Part shown: positions 46,057-57,294 of the stretch, piece by piece
How positions within the stretch are numbered: position 1 is the stretch's first letter
Layout of the letters: the number at the start of each line of letters is the position of its first letter
Made by a program: the position numbers and the translations under genes
The notes under the pieces: generated by a model
Told to the model about the DNA's origin: nothing
The model's database searches: none
The model's input: only the letters and a program-made list of their open reading frames with translations
Assembly (NCBI RefSeq): GCF_030272615.1
Contig: NC_081405.1
Coordinates: forward strand, 609,572,677 to 609,636,676
Direction of reading: 5' to 3'
Source: Cryptomeria japonica
Taxonomy: Eukaryota; Streptophyta; Pinopsida; Cupressales; Cupressaceae
DNA length: 64,000 bases

Positions 46057-47538
46057 TATTGGCATATGTACAGAGTTGAATGACATGATGATATTTTATG
46101 TTGTCATTGATGTCAATATGTTAAAGTATGAACTAGTATATTGAAGAAATCAAACTGGCAAGAGAACTGGTATAAGGGTATGAACCAGTATATGCAAAAA
46201 GCTGAACCGGTATGTTGGACTGTGAACTGGTATATGCAAAGTTTGTATAGTGGTTTCATTTGATATGACTACTGGTTGGTAGTCTCATCTTTAGGGTTTT
46301 TGGTTGATGCATTTCAAGTCTATGTGATTCGACCGATGACATCCTATGATGAGTTATCATTGAAATGAAAATCAGATCGTGTTGCCATGTCAGCCTTATG
46401 CATGTGAAGAATTTGCTTGAGGATCTTGCATGAAGAAGATGGATTCTATCTACCTCGGGAATGTGCAAAGTCTCAGTAAATGGTGGAGAGTGCATGATGG
46501 GTTATTATCTTCCAAAAGTGGTGAAGAACGAACGATGGAGAACATCTTGAGATTTGTTCAAGATTGTTTTACCCTATGCAATGTGATTGAGCGGTCAAGA
46601 TTGGACTAACTATATTGTTAACCTAGATACTTAGGGTTTTAGGTTTTGACTACCGACCTAATTGTTGTTTATAAGGTCGATGATGATTCTCATTTGAATT
46701 TGTTGGTAAATTTTATGTGTGTATGTGAGTGAAGAGATACTTGATTCTTGCTAGACCGGAGTAGTAAGTAGAGATCTGTAGAGTGTGATTGCAGTAGTAA
46801 AGGAACTAAAGTGGAACTTCCTTGGCATTAAGTGTTGTTATTAGATCAGTGTATTACTTGTTAACTTCTGACCATTTCAGCAGTTGGAAAATCCCTTTAC
46901 CGGGTAGCTTTAACAGGCTTTTTGTAAGTCCTTTAACAAGGTGACTCAAAATCATTGAGTTTTTTAAATCCTCAGATAAGGTAACCTTTAAAAGGATTTT
47001 AACCTCTATCTGGGTATTTAGCCATCCCTTAATCGGGTGATCCCTAACAGGATTAGTTCCTAGTAGAACTTGTTGTAAAGTCTTTAACCAGACTAGGCTA
47101 CTAAAGAGTGAACTTCAAAAGAGTTCAAGAACAACTTATGGGTCTTCATCCCCACTGTGGTTTTTCCTAGTTTGGTTTCCATGTGAAAAATTAATGTGTT
47201 ATGTGTGATGCTTTTTCATGTGATGTTTTAGTGTTTTTTGTTAAACGATAAAGCATGTTGATCCAATGGTCATTGTATTTCTGATGTATTACTTGCTTAA
47301 GCATATGGGTGAAGTTGAGATGAGATGTTAGGTTTGAAGATGATTCAGATAAACCGGTTTATGTCTTTCACAGTCATACTGTGGGTTACCAGTAGTGCCT
47401 TGTTTTAGATCGGTGATACTGTTTGCTAGTTAGTGTAGTCTTTGTAGTTTAAGTTGTTTAAGGAAGATTTTTTCTATACTGATCCACCCCTCCCCTCTCA
47501 GTATCTATTGATTATTTAGTGTTCATCATTATTCATCA
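46057..47538 (+). repeat. 5' LTR of copia F
   Basis: 1482 bp, matching 51942-53424 along its length (shared ATTTTATGTTGTCATTGATGT and CCTCTCAGT(A/G)TCTATTGA-type ends). Confidence 0.9.
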
Positions 47539-47540
47539 AT

Positions 47541-47552
47541 TGGTATCAGAGC
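47541..47552 (+). promoter_or_regulatory. Primer-binding site of copia F (initiator tRNA-Met)
   Basis: TGGTATCAGAGC, two bases after the LTR end. Confidence 0.93.
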
Positions 47553-47609
47553 ACCCTCTAGGTCCTCTACGCTATAATCTTAACCGCTTGAGGAAAAGAT
47601 TCTATTCTA

Positions 47610-50600
47610 ATGATGAAGAGGGAAGGTCCTAAGTTCAACAGAGATAACTTTAAGATATGGAAGGACATAATGAAGATATACATTAAAAGCATGGGTGCTC
47701 AACACTGGAACTATGTTGAGAATACTTATGTTGTCCCCACCGATACTCTTACCGATGATCAAAGAAGAGAAATTCAGGAGAATGGGCAACTCATGGAAGC
47801 TCTTATAAGCAGTCTATCTGATATTGAGTTTATAGATGTTTAGGATAAAGACAATCCCAAATATGTATGGGATACTCTAGAGTCTATCTATGGTGGTGAT
47901 GAGCATGTGAAGTAGGCTAAGGAAGAAAGCCTTGGAGGAAAGTTTGAAGACATGCGAATGGTTGAAGGAGAGACCACTCAACAATATGGGATAAGAATTA
48001 AAACTATTGTTGGAGATATCAAGAGTGTAGGAGGTACAATGGATGATTCCACCATTGTTAGCAAAGTTTTGAGATCCTTATTATCGGTCTATGCAATAAG
48101 GGTTTCCGCTATTCAAGAGTTGAGATCTATTGACAAGACAAAGGTATCCCTTGATTCTATCATTGCTAAGTTGATCATATATGAGCTAAACAGTTAAGAT
48201 GGCAATGTTTAGAAGACTGATTCAGCCTTTAGAGCATCTACTACACTATCTAGAAAGGGAAAAGAAGCTAGTACCAGTTGTGAACCTAGACAAAGTAGAG
48301 ATATGGATGATGAGGAGATCTAGATGGAATTTGAAGCTCTTCTGGCCAAGAGACTTCCTAAGGGGACTAGAAAATACATAGGTAAGCTCCCTTTGAAATG
48401 TTTTTCTTGCAATAGTATAGGACACATTGCTATCAATTATCCTAATAGTGATAATAAGGACAAACTAGAGAAGTGTAAAAAGTTCAAAGGAGGAAATAGA
48501 AGAAACTGTCTTATTGCAGTCGATGAAGGTGTCACTGATGATGAATTAGAAGATGAAGAAAGTGAAGACATAGTGTTTGTAGCCATTAAGGAAGATGTGT
48601 CAGATAAGAAGGCTCTGGTCTCCCGCTTTGATAATTCTAATGAGTGGATTATTGATAGAGGATGTTCTCACCACATGACTGGTGACCGGAGAAAGTTTCT
48701 GACACTGGAAGAGTATGATGGAGGTGTAGTCTGATTTAGTAATGATGCACCATGTATGGTAAAAGGAAAAGGGTCCATCTCTTTAAATGGAAAAAGCAGT
48801 GCTGATAATGTGTATTGGGTAGAAGGTCTCAGGCATAACCTTCTGAGTGTTGCCCAACTGACTGATAAAGGGCTCACTCTGGAATTCAAAGATGGAGTAG
48901 GCAAAATAAAAGGAAAGAGTGGTGAACTGATGGCCACCGGTATGCAGACCAAAGGTAACTTATTTCAGTTAAATACTAATATCAGGTAGTGTCTAATGGC
49001 TAAGTTTGATGACAGTTTGATATGGCATAGGAGACTCTACCATGTAAATTTTGATAATACTCTGAAGGCCAGTAAGATCAAGGCTGTTAGAGGATTGTCT
49101 GTGCTGAACAAACCGGAGAATCCTTTGTGTAGAGAATGTCAACTAGGGAAAATGTCTTCCTCAACCTTCAAAGGTAAATATTTCACAACAGATAATTTAC
49201 TTGATCTTGTGCATATTTATTTGTGTGGTCTTATGAAAACTAGGAGTGTTTAGGGAGATAGGTACTTTATGATTCTTACTGATGATTTCTCAAGAAGGAT
49301 GTGGGTCACATTCTTGAAAGACAAGTTTGAAGCTTTTGCAAAGTTCAAAGCCTTCAGAGCACTAGTTGAAAATGAAAGCGATAAGAGGATCAAATGCCTT
49401 AGAACTAACCAAGGAGGTGAGTTCACTTCTAGTGAATTCAATAAGTACTATGAAGAGAATGGCATCAAGAGGCAACTGTCTGCCCCCCAGACTCCATAGT
49501 AGAATGGCCTAGTAGAAAGTAACAATTGGAATATAATTGAAGCAGCCAGAATGATGTTGATTACTGGGAAGATTGCTCTCAATTTTTGGAGACAAGCGAT
49601 GAGCACTGTAGTCGACACTATGAACAGGGTACTCATCAAGAAAGGTAAGGATAAAACTCCTGTAGTAAGCTACTTTAGAGTGTTTGGTAGCAAGTGTTAT
49701 ATCAAGAGGAGTGAACACCAGAGCAAGTTTGATGCAAAATATGATGAGGGAATATTCTTAGGGTATTCCATCAAGAGAAAAGCTCTCAAGTATTTTAACA
49801 ATAGGACTCAGAGAGTTGTTGAAAGTATCAATGTTAGAATTGATTAGACCATTGAGAAACCTAAGGAAAATGACAGTGATCGAGTGGTAGATCAACCGAA
49901 TGTAACCTTCTAGGAACTGGTTGCAAAATAATCAAGTACAAGTAATAGTGCTCCTACACTAGTAGATGTTGATATAGATGAAGATGGAGATGCAGATGCA
50001 GATGAAGAGGAAAAGGAAGAGGAATCAACCAAGATCATTCCTAGGTATGTAAAGCTACATCATGATCCAAAGTAGATCATAGGAGATAAGGATGCAGGAA
50101 TTCTTACAAGAAGAAAGGTCAGAGAAATTTCTTGCATGACCTCTGAATTTAAGCCCAAAACATTTAAAGAGGCACACATAGATGAAGATAGGAGGCTATA
50201 GAAGAGGAACTTGACTAGATAGAAAATAATGGTACATGGTCTTTGGTGCCCAGACTTGACCACAAAAATGTTATTGGCACCAAATGGGTTTTTAGAAACA
50301 AGCTAAATGAAGATGGCACAGTGGTAAGAAACAAAGCAAGATTGGTATGTAAGGGATATGCTCAAGAAGAAGGAGAATACTATGGAGAAACCTTTACTCC
50401 AGTAGCTAGATTGGAAGGAGTCTGAATGCTACTTGCATATGCAACCTTCAAGGGAATCAAAGTGTATTAGATGGATGTGAAATTTGCATTCCTGAATGGA
50501 ATACTTGAAGAGGAAGTGTATATAGAGCAACTGGATGGGTTTGCCCTATCAGAAGACAATGATATGGTGTGTAGGCTACATAAAGCCATGTATGGACTGA

Positions 50601-51504
50601 AGCAAGCACCTAGAGCATGGTATGAAAATTTACACTCCCATCTCATGAAGATTGGATTTGAAAGAACAAGTGAAGATAGCAATATCTATTTGAAGTCAGA
50701 AGGAGATTAGATTCTAATCTATGAAGTGTTGATGACAAATTTTTTGGTGGAGATGACAAGATGAGCCATGCATTTCTAGATGAAATGAAGAAGGAATTTG
50801 AGATGTCACTAATCAGAGAGATTAAGTTCTTCATTGGACTATAGATTCAACAAATGAAAGATGGTATCTTTATCACTCAATCCAAGTATGTCAAAGAGGT
50901 GTTCAAGACCTTTGGCATGAAACACAACAAATTGGTTGGTAGACCAATGATGACCCGTTGTAAATTGTCAAAAGAAGATGACTCAGTGTTGGTGAATGAG
51001 AAGGAATATCAGTCAATGATTGGTAAGTTTCACTATGTAGTACATAGCAGATTGGACAAAGCACATGCAGTGGGCATTGCTGCATGTTTTCAGAAAAGTC
51101 TAAGAGAATCCCACTTGGTACAAGTCAAGCAGATTATTAGATATCTGAAGGGAACTATAGATTATGGATTTTGGTATCCATACAATAATGATTTCAATCT
51201 CATAGTATTTACTGATGTCGATTGGGCTGGTAATGTGGACAACTGGGAGAGCACAACTGGTGGTGCATTCTTTCTTGGTGGTAGACTAGTCTCATGGATG
51301 AGCAAGAAGCAGAGTTGTATCTCTCAGTCTACAAGAGAAGCAAAATATGTAGCAGCATTTATCAACTGTACTCAGACAATTTGGATGAAGCATGTATTAA
51401 GTGGTTTCAACGTCCCTATATCTAAACCGGTGAGTATATTTTGTGATAACATAAGTGCAATTAATATTTCGAAGAATCCGGTATTGCATGCTAGAACCAA
51501 GTAG
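47610..51504 (+). pseudogene. Copia F gag-pol polyprotein (broken)
   Basis: ATG at 47610; gag, PR and IN share one frame to about 49850, interrupted mainly by TAGs. Gag: MMKREGPKFNRDNFKIWKDI. The zinc knuckle CFSCNSIGHIAINY has lost its last Cys. The protease box IIDRGCSHHMTGD keeps Asp but has Arg for Ser. Integrase: HRRLYH...CRECQLGK, ILTDDFSRRMWVTF, then LRTNQGGEF (49401-49427), where the catalytic Asp has become Asn. RT: MDVKFAFLNGILEEEVYIEQ and LKQAPRAWYE; the YVDD region near 50715-50745 is destroyed by a stop and a small deletion. RNase H: DVDWAGNVDNWESTTGG, DNISAINISKN. Frame shifts lie near 50190 and 50710. Confidence 0.88.
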
Positions 51505-51941
51505 TTTGAGCTCAAGTATCATTTCTTGGGGAGAAAGTTCAGAACAAAGAGGTTATATTGGAACATGTTTCCAGTAAAGAGCAGTTAACAGATATATTCA
51601 CCAAACCTCTACCTAAGGCTACATTTATCTATTTAAGAGGTGAATCAGGGGTGTTGCCCCTTCAAGAGGTGAACTAAAGGTATGTGCTCCACATCAGTCA
51701 GGTATTGCATTGCCAAATCTTTTCAGGATTGGTGTGTTAAAGGATGCTACTCCTCAGGGGAAGTAGCATAGTGGAACATGGATGTTTCTACCTCCACTTT
51801 GGCATTGTTGTCAAAGGGGGAGAAGATGTGAAGTAGAGAAGATATCTGCAGTATTGAAGACATAATATGGAAGAGATTGGGGAGAAGATGTGAAGCGGAG
51901 AGATATTTTTGTATATTGACATCAATACCAAAGGGGGAGAT
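51505..51941 (+). other. Copia F 3' untranslated region and polypurine tract
   Basis: The RNase H tail is degraded at 51505-51620. Then comes non-coding sequence with a purine run (TCAAAGGGGGAGAAG near 51813-51827) and the polypurine tract AAGGGGGAGAT (51931-51941) directly before the LTR. Confidence 0.65.
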
Positions 51942-53424
51942 TGTTGGCATATATGTAGAGTTGGATGACATAATGATATTTTATGTTGTCATTGATGTCA
52001 ATATGTTGAAGTATGAACTGGTATATTGAAGAAAGCAATCTAGCAAGAGAACCGGTATACTGGTATGGACCGGTATATGCAAAAAGGTGAACCAGTATGT
52101 TGGAATGTGAACCGGTATATGCAAAGTTTGTATCGGGGTTTCATTGGATATGACTATCAGTTGATAGTCTCAGCTTTAGGGTTTTCGGTTGATGCATTTC
52201 AAGTCTGTGTGATTCAATCGATGACATCCTGTGATGAGTTAGCATTACAATGAAGATTAAATTGTGTTGCCACATCAACCTTGTGAGTGTGAAGAATTTC
52301 CTTGAGGATGTTGCATGAAGAAGATTGATTCTATCTACCTCAGGAATGTGCGAAGTCTCTATAAATGGTGGAGAGGGTATGATGGGTTATCAACTTCTAG
52401 AAGTGGTGAAGAACGAATGATGGAGAATGTCTTGAGATTTGTTCAAGATTGTTTTACCCTATCCAATGTGATTGAACGGTCAGGATTGGACTGACTGTAT
52501 TATTAACCTAGATTCTTAGGGTTTTAGGTTTTGACTAGCAACCAAATTGTTGTTTATAAGGTCAATGATGATTCTCATTTGAAGTTGTTGGAAAATGTTA
52601 TGTGGGTATCCAAGTGAAGAGATACTTGATTCTTTCTAGACTAGAGCAGTAAGTAGAGATCTGCAAAGTGTGATTGTAGTAGTAAAGGAACTACAGTGGA
52701 TCTACCTTGGCATTAAGTGTTGTTATCATATCAGTGTATTACTTGTTGACCTATAACCATTTCAGCAATTGGAAAATCCCTTTACCAGGTATCTTTAACA
52801 AGATTTTTGTAAATCCTTTAATAGGGTGACTCAAAATCATTGAGTTTTTAAAATCCTCTGACAAGGTAACCTTTAACAGGGTTTTAACCTCTAACCAGGT
52901 ATTTATCCATCCCTTAACTAGGTGATCCCTAGCAGGATTGGTTCCTAGAAGAACCTATTGTAAAGTCTTTAATTAGACTAGGCTCCTAATAGAGTGAACT
53001 TTATAAGAGTTCAAGAACAACTTGTGGGTATTCATCCCCACCGTGGTTTTCCCCAGTTTGGTTTCCACATGAAAAATCAGTATGTTATGTGTGATGCTTT
53101 TTCATGTGATGTTTTAGTGTTTTCTGTTAAGTGGTAAAGCATGTTGATCCAATGGTCATTGTATTTCTGATGTATTAATTGCTTAAGCATATGGGTAAAG
53201 TTGAGATGCGATGTTAGGTCTGAAGATGATCCAGATGAACCGGTTTATGTCTTTCACAGTCATATTGTGTGTTACTGGTAGTGTCTTGTTTTATATTGAT
53301 GATATTGTTTGCCAGTTAGTGTAGTCTTTGTAGTTTAAGTTCTTTAAGGAAGTTTTTGTCTATACTGATTCACCCCCCCTCTCTTAGTGTCTATTGAGTA
53401 TTTACTATTCATCATTATTCATTA
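51942..53424 (+). repeat. 3' LTR of copia F
   Basis: 1483 bp, starting TGTTGGCATATATGTAGAG and followed by the second GTACC. Confidence 0.92.
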
Positions 53425-53429
53425 GTACC

Positions 53430-54712
53430 AAGGTCCAAGTGTTGTTTTTCTCAATTTGATCCAACTCCTCCTCCATAAATTTCACTCAACAATCATCACC
53501 AAATGCCTCCATAGCACTTCTAGATTCAAAGGTGGAGACCATGCAAGAGTTCTCTCTTATTATCCTTCTAGTTAATACACCTACATCCTTATCCTCAATT
53601 ATCTATTCAAGATTGTGATTCAATCTCACATACCTAGGAATAACATGATCATTGTCTTCAGGTTCAACTTCTTCATTGTCATCTTCTTCTGAATTTATTT
53701 CTCTAGTTGAAAAAGTACATCAAGATTTGCTTTCCTAGTTTCTGATTTAACAGTTTTAGGTTCCAAAAGCAAAATGCAAGGATCTCCATCCTTCTTCTCA
53801 GAACTGGTTCCTTTTGAAACTTCAAGACATTCATCTATAGGAACATAAACACTCTCAACATTTTTTTGTGTCCAGTTGTTGAAGCATTTAAAGGCCTTAC
53901 TCTTGGTGGAATAGCCAAGAAATATGCCTTCATCACTCTTAGCTTCAAACTTTCTTATGTAATCATGTCTCTTAATAAAACATTTTCTTCCAAATATCTT
54001 AAAATAGCTAACATTAGGTGACCTCCCATACCAGTATTCATATGGGGTCTTGTCCTTACCTCTTTTCACCAAAACTCAGTTCATTGTGTAGACAGCTGTA
54101 CTTACAACTTCTTTCTGAAATGTTTTTTCTACACCTCCTTGTATAGACATAGTCCTAGCAGCTTCAACCACTGACTGGTTGTTTCTCTCTGCTATACCAT
54201 TCTGTTGTGGTATCCTTGGTGCAGAAAGTTGCCACTTTATAACATTATCATCACAATACTTAGTGAGCTCCATAGAAGTGAATTCACTGCCTTGATCTAT
54301 TCTCAAACATTTTTATCTTTTTTCCACTCTCTTTCTCAACTAAGGCTCTAAATGCCTTGAATTTACCAAAAGCTTCACTCTTATCCTTCAAGAATGTGAC
54401 CCACATCATCCTTGAATAATCATCAGTGAAGATCATGAAATATATGTCACCTTGAATGCTTTTTGTTCTTATTGGTCCACATAGATATATATGAACCAAA
54501 TTTAACAAGTGCTCTGCTGAGAAGGACTTGCTCTTGAAAGTTGAAGAAGTCATCTTTCCTAGTTGACATTCTTTACAAAGAGCATTAACCAGTTTGTCTA
54601 GATGAGGTAAACCTCTTATTGTCTTAGACTTGCTTACTTTAACAATATTGTCAAAATTTATATGACAAAATCTCCTATGCCAAAGCCAGCTATCATCAAT
54701 TTTTGCAATCAA
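53430..54712 (-). pseudogene. Copia E integrase and RT N-terminal end (broken)
   Basis: 54284-54712 has HRRFCHINFDN...CKECQLGKM, LVHIYLCGP and FTDDYSRMMWVTFLKD. 54076-54306 continues after a frame change with MRIDQGSEF, IPQQNGIAERNN and EAARTMS. 53695-54072 is the C-terminal region (TPYEYWYGRSPNVSYFKIFG, FLGYSTKSKAFK) and acidic linker. Both early catalytic Asp residues appear present, unlike copia F. Confidence 0.85.
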
Positions 54713-54886
54713 ACAATTGCTAACTTTAGGATTAAGATGAAATAGATTACCTCTGGTCTATTTCCTGGTTGCAATCAATCTATCTTTGTTGTCAAATATT
54801 TTGCACATACCATTTCTAAACTCCAGTGGGTATCGTCTGTCATCAAGTTGTGCCACACTCAAAAGATTGTGCTTTAGGTCTTCAAC

Positions 54887-56100
54887 CTAATAGACATTGT
54901 CAGCACTGTTGTTCCCATTAAGAGAAATAACTCCCTTACCTTTAACCATATAGGGTGAGTCATTGCCAAATCTGACAACACCACCATCAAATTCTTTCAA
55001 GGAAAGAAATTTGCTCTGATCACCGGTCATGTGATGTGAACAACCACTATCAATGATCCAATCATTAGATTTATCCATTCTGGATACTAGTGCCTTCTAA
55101 TCTCTGATTTCTTCCTTAATAGCTACAAACACAATATCTTCACTTGCATCATCATTAGACTCTTCATCAATAATACCACTATCAATAGCGACAAGACAAT
55201 CTCTCTTTCTTTTACCCTTTAACTTCTTAAATTTGTTTCTCTTGTATTCATTTTCACCATTAGAGCAATTAGCTACTATATGACCAATCTTGTTGCATGC
55301 AAAACATTTTAAAGGTAGCTTACCTCTATTCTTACTAGTGCCTCTAGGTAGTCATTTTTCCAATAATGCTTCAAGTTCTACTAAGTTGTCTTCATCATCA
55401 GCAACTTTGTTGGATCAAGATTCATAGCTATGGCCGATATCTCTACTTATTCTCATAGATGGCTTAGAGACAGAAGCTCTTAATATAGATTCTAATTTCT
55501 ATACACTACTATCATAGCCATTTAGTTCAAAAGTAGTAAGTTTGCCAATAATAGAGTCAAGAGTTACCTTTGTCTTGTCAATGGATTTTAGCTCCTGAAT
55601 AGCTACAACTCGGATAGCATAGACCTGTAGCTGGGTTCTCAATACCTTACTGATTATAGTGGTATATTCCACTTTACCTCCTATACTCTTTATCTCACTA
55701 ACTATCTCTTTAATCCTTTGACCATACTGCTCGATATTCTCACCTACAGACATTCTCATGTCGTCAAACTTTCCTCTAAACTCTCCTGTTTGGCAGTCTT
55801 AACATGTTCATCATTGCTATAAATATCTTCAAGTTTTTTCCATACTTCATATGCAGTTTCAAGACCATGAACATCTACATATTCAACATCAGATAGGGAA
55901 CTGATAATAGCCTCTAATGCTTGGTTATTTTCTTCTTGTTCTTTCTTCTGATCATTAGTTAGGGTTCCGATCAATGTAATATACTTGGTTTCGATATGAT
56001 CCCAAGACTGACTACTAAGACTCTTAGTGTAAATCTTCATTTTGTTTCTCCATATTCTATAGTTATCTTTGTTGAACTTCGGACCTTCTTTCTTCATCAT
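54887..56100 (-). pseudogene. Copia E gag and protease (broken)
   Basis: ATG at 56100 (MMKKEGPKFNKDNYRIWRNK), a close relative of the F gag. The frame shifts near 55757 and continues as MRMSVGENIEQYGQRIKEIV. Intact CCHC knuckle CFACNKIGHIVANC at 55265-55306. Protease box DWIIDSGCSHHMTGD at 54887-55078 with canonical Asp-Ser-Gly. Several stops lie between these blocks. Confidence 0.87.
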
Positions 56101-56158
56101 GATCTACAAGATCTTTTCCTCAAGGTGTTAGGATTTTAGATTAGGAGGACCTGAGATG

Positions 56159-56170
56159 CTCTGATACCAA
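56159..56170 (-). promoter_or_regulatory. Primer-binding site of copia E (initiator tRNA-Met)
   Basis: The minus strand reads TGGTATCAGAGC, close to the LTR beginning at 56172. Confidence 0.9.
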
Positions 56171-56171
56171 T

Positions 56172-57191
56172 TGATGGTATGATGAAAGAATAAGTATCTA
56201 GTAGAATACTGAGAAGAGGGGTGAATCAGTATATTAAAAAACTGATAAAAAGTTCCCAAACTCAAATTCAACCACATAAAGTAAACTAATCATAGTTAAT
56301 ATCAATATTCATGAGAATACTTAAAATTAACCAGTTTGATTGTTATGACAACTTAACAATAAACAACTTCAATATTTTATACATCAACAATGCTTAATCA
56401 TAACTCAACATATTCATCTCTCAATACTTCCATTTAACATGCCTTATTAGAAGTTAATCAAATGAACAAATAAGATCATAACCAAAAAAGCATTCACCAC
56501 TTGACATAAATGTTTATACATGGAAAACCCAAACAGGTAAAAACCACGGTGAGATGAGACTCACAAGGATACCTATCTAAACTCTTCTTAAGTTTGCCAT
56601 GTTAGGAGCCAATCCTATTAAAGGTTTACAATAAGTCCTGTTAAGAACTAATTATGGTTAGGAATCACCCGGTTAAGGGATTTACAAATAGGACTTGATG
56701 AAAAGCACAATACCTTGTTAGGAGTAACCTTGCTAGAGGATTTAAGAATCCAAGCTAATGGACCACCTTGCTAGAGGATTTAATGAGTAACCAAGCTTGT
56801 TAGAGCTTACCCGGTTAAGGGATTTCACTTTTATTGTAATTGTTAGAAAAGAATAGGATTTGTTGATCTGTCTAAGTAGCACTATATTTTCTTGATCAGA
56901 TCCTTTTAAGCTTCAATCTGCCTTCACTCAAAGTGCATATCCATTCACTAGTTAGGTAACTATGCACTCAATAAGTTTCTGCCAATCTTGCCAACAATTT
57001 TTACAAACAACTTCATCGACCTTAAATACAAATCAATTAGGTTGGTAGCACAACAAAAAACTAATTCTCATCATCGAGATTACAAACAAGTTGGTAAAAT
57101 AATATCATCAATAACATGAATACCATTACTGATTTAGTTGACATCGATGACAACATATCATTAATGCAGTGTTTGATGCAAAATGCCAACA
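56172..57191 (-). repeat. 5' LTR of copia E
   Basis: 1020 bp, matching 42855-44280 except for a ~400-bp gap relative to it around 57090. Confidence 0.82.
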
Positions 57192-57227
57192 AGTTATCTA
57201 TTTCTGTTCTTTCAATTGGTATCAAAG
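57192..57227 (+). repeat. Copia G 5' LTR end and primer-binding site
   Basis: Sequence up to 57214 (TTCTGTTCTTTCA) is the end of a plus-strand LTR whose larger part lies left of 42855. Two bases later TGGTATCAAAG (57217-57227) is a slightly mutated initiator-Met primer site. Confidence 0.7.
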
Positions 57228-57294
57228 TTGTAGGTTCCTTGTTAGATAAGATTTCTCTATCTTGTGTAGATTCTGTTTGTGATCATAATGTCTT

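Larger units (their letters stand above)
46057..53424 (+). mobile_element. Ty1/copia element F, nested in copia E
   Basis: 7.37-kb plus-strand copia with LTRs 46057-47538 and 51942-53424 and a perfect 5-bp duplication GTACC (46052-46056 and 53425-53429). The initiator-Met primer site is at 47541-47552 and the polypurine tract at 51931-51941. Order is gag, PR, IN, RT, RNase H. Its left end starts TATTGGC and its right end finishes TTCATTA, so the canonical TG and CA termini have each suffered a transition. Confidence 0.92.
42855..57191 (-). mobile_element. Ty1/copia element E, split by copia F
   Basis: Minus-strand copia with LTRs 42855-44280 and 56172-57191. The polypurine tract is at 44281-44292 (minus CAAGGGGGAGAT) and the initiator-Met primer site at 56159-56170. 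RT and RNase H lie at 44725-46050, and gag, PR and IN at 53430-56100. The two halves join at the duplicated GTACC that flanks F, and joining them restores the RT start (NNTWTLVP...VIGTKWVF). E flanks are AGTGG (42850-42854) and AGTTA (57192-57196), an imperfect duplication. It sits in the 5' LTR of G. Confidence 0.85.
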
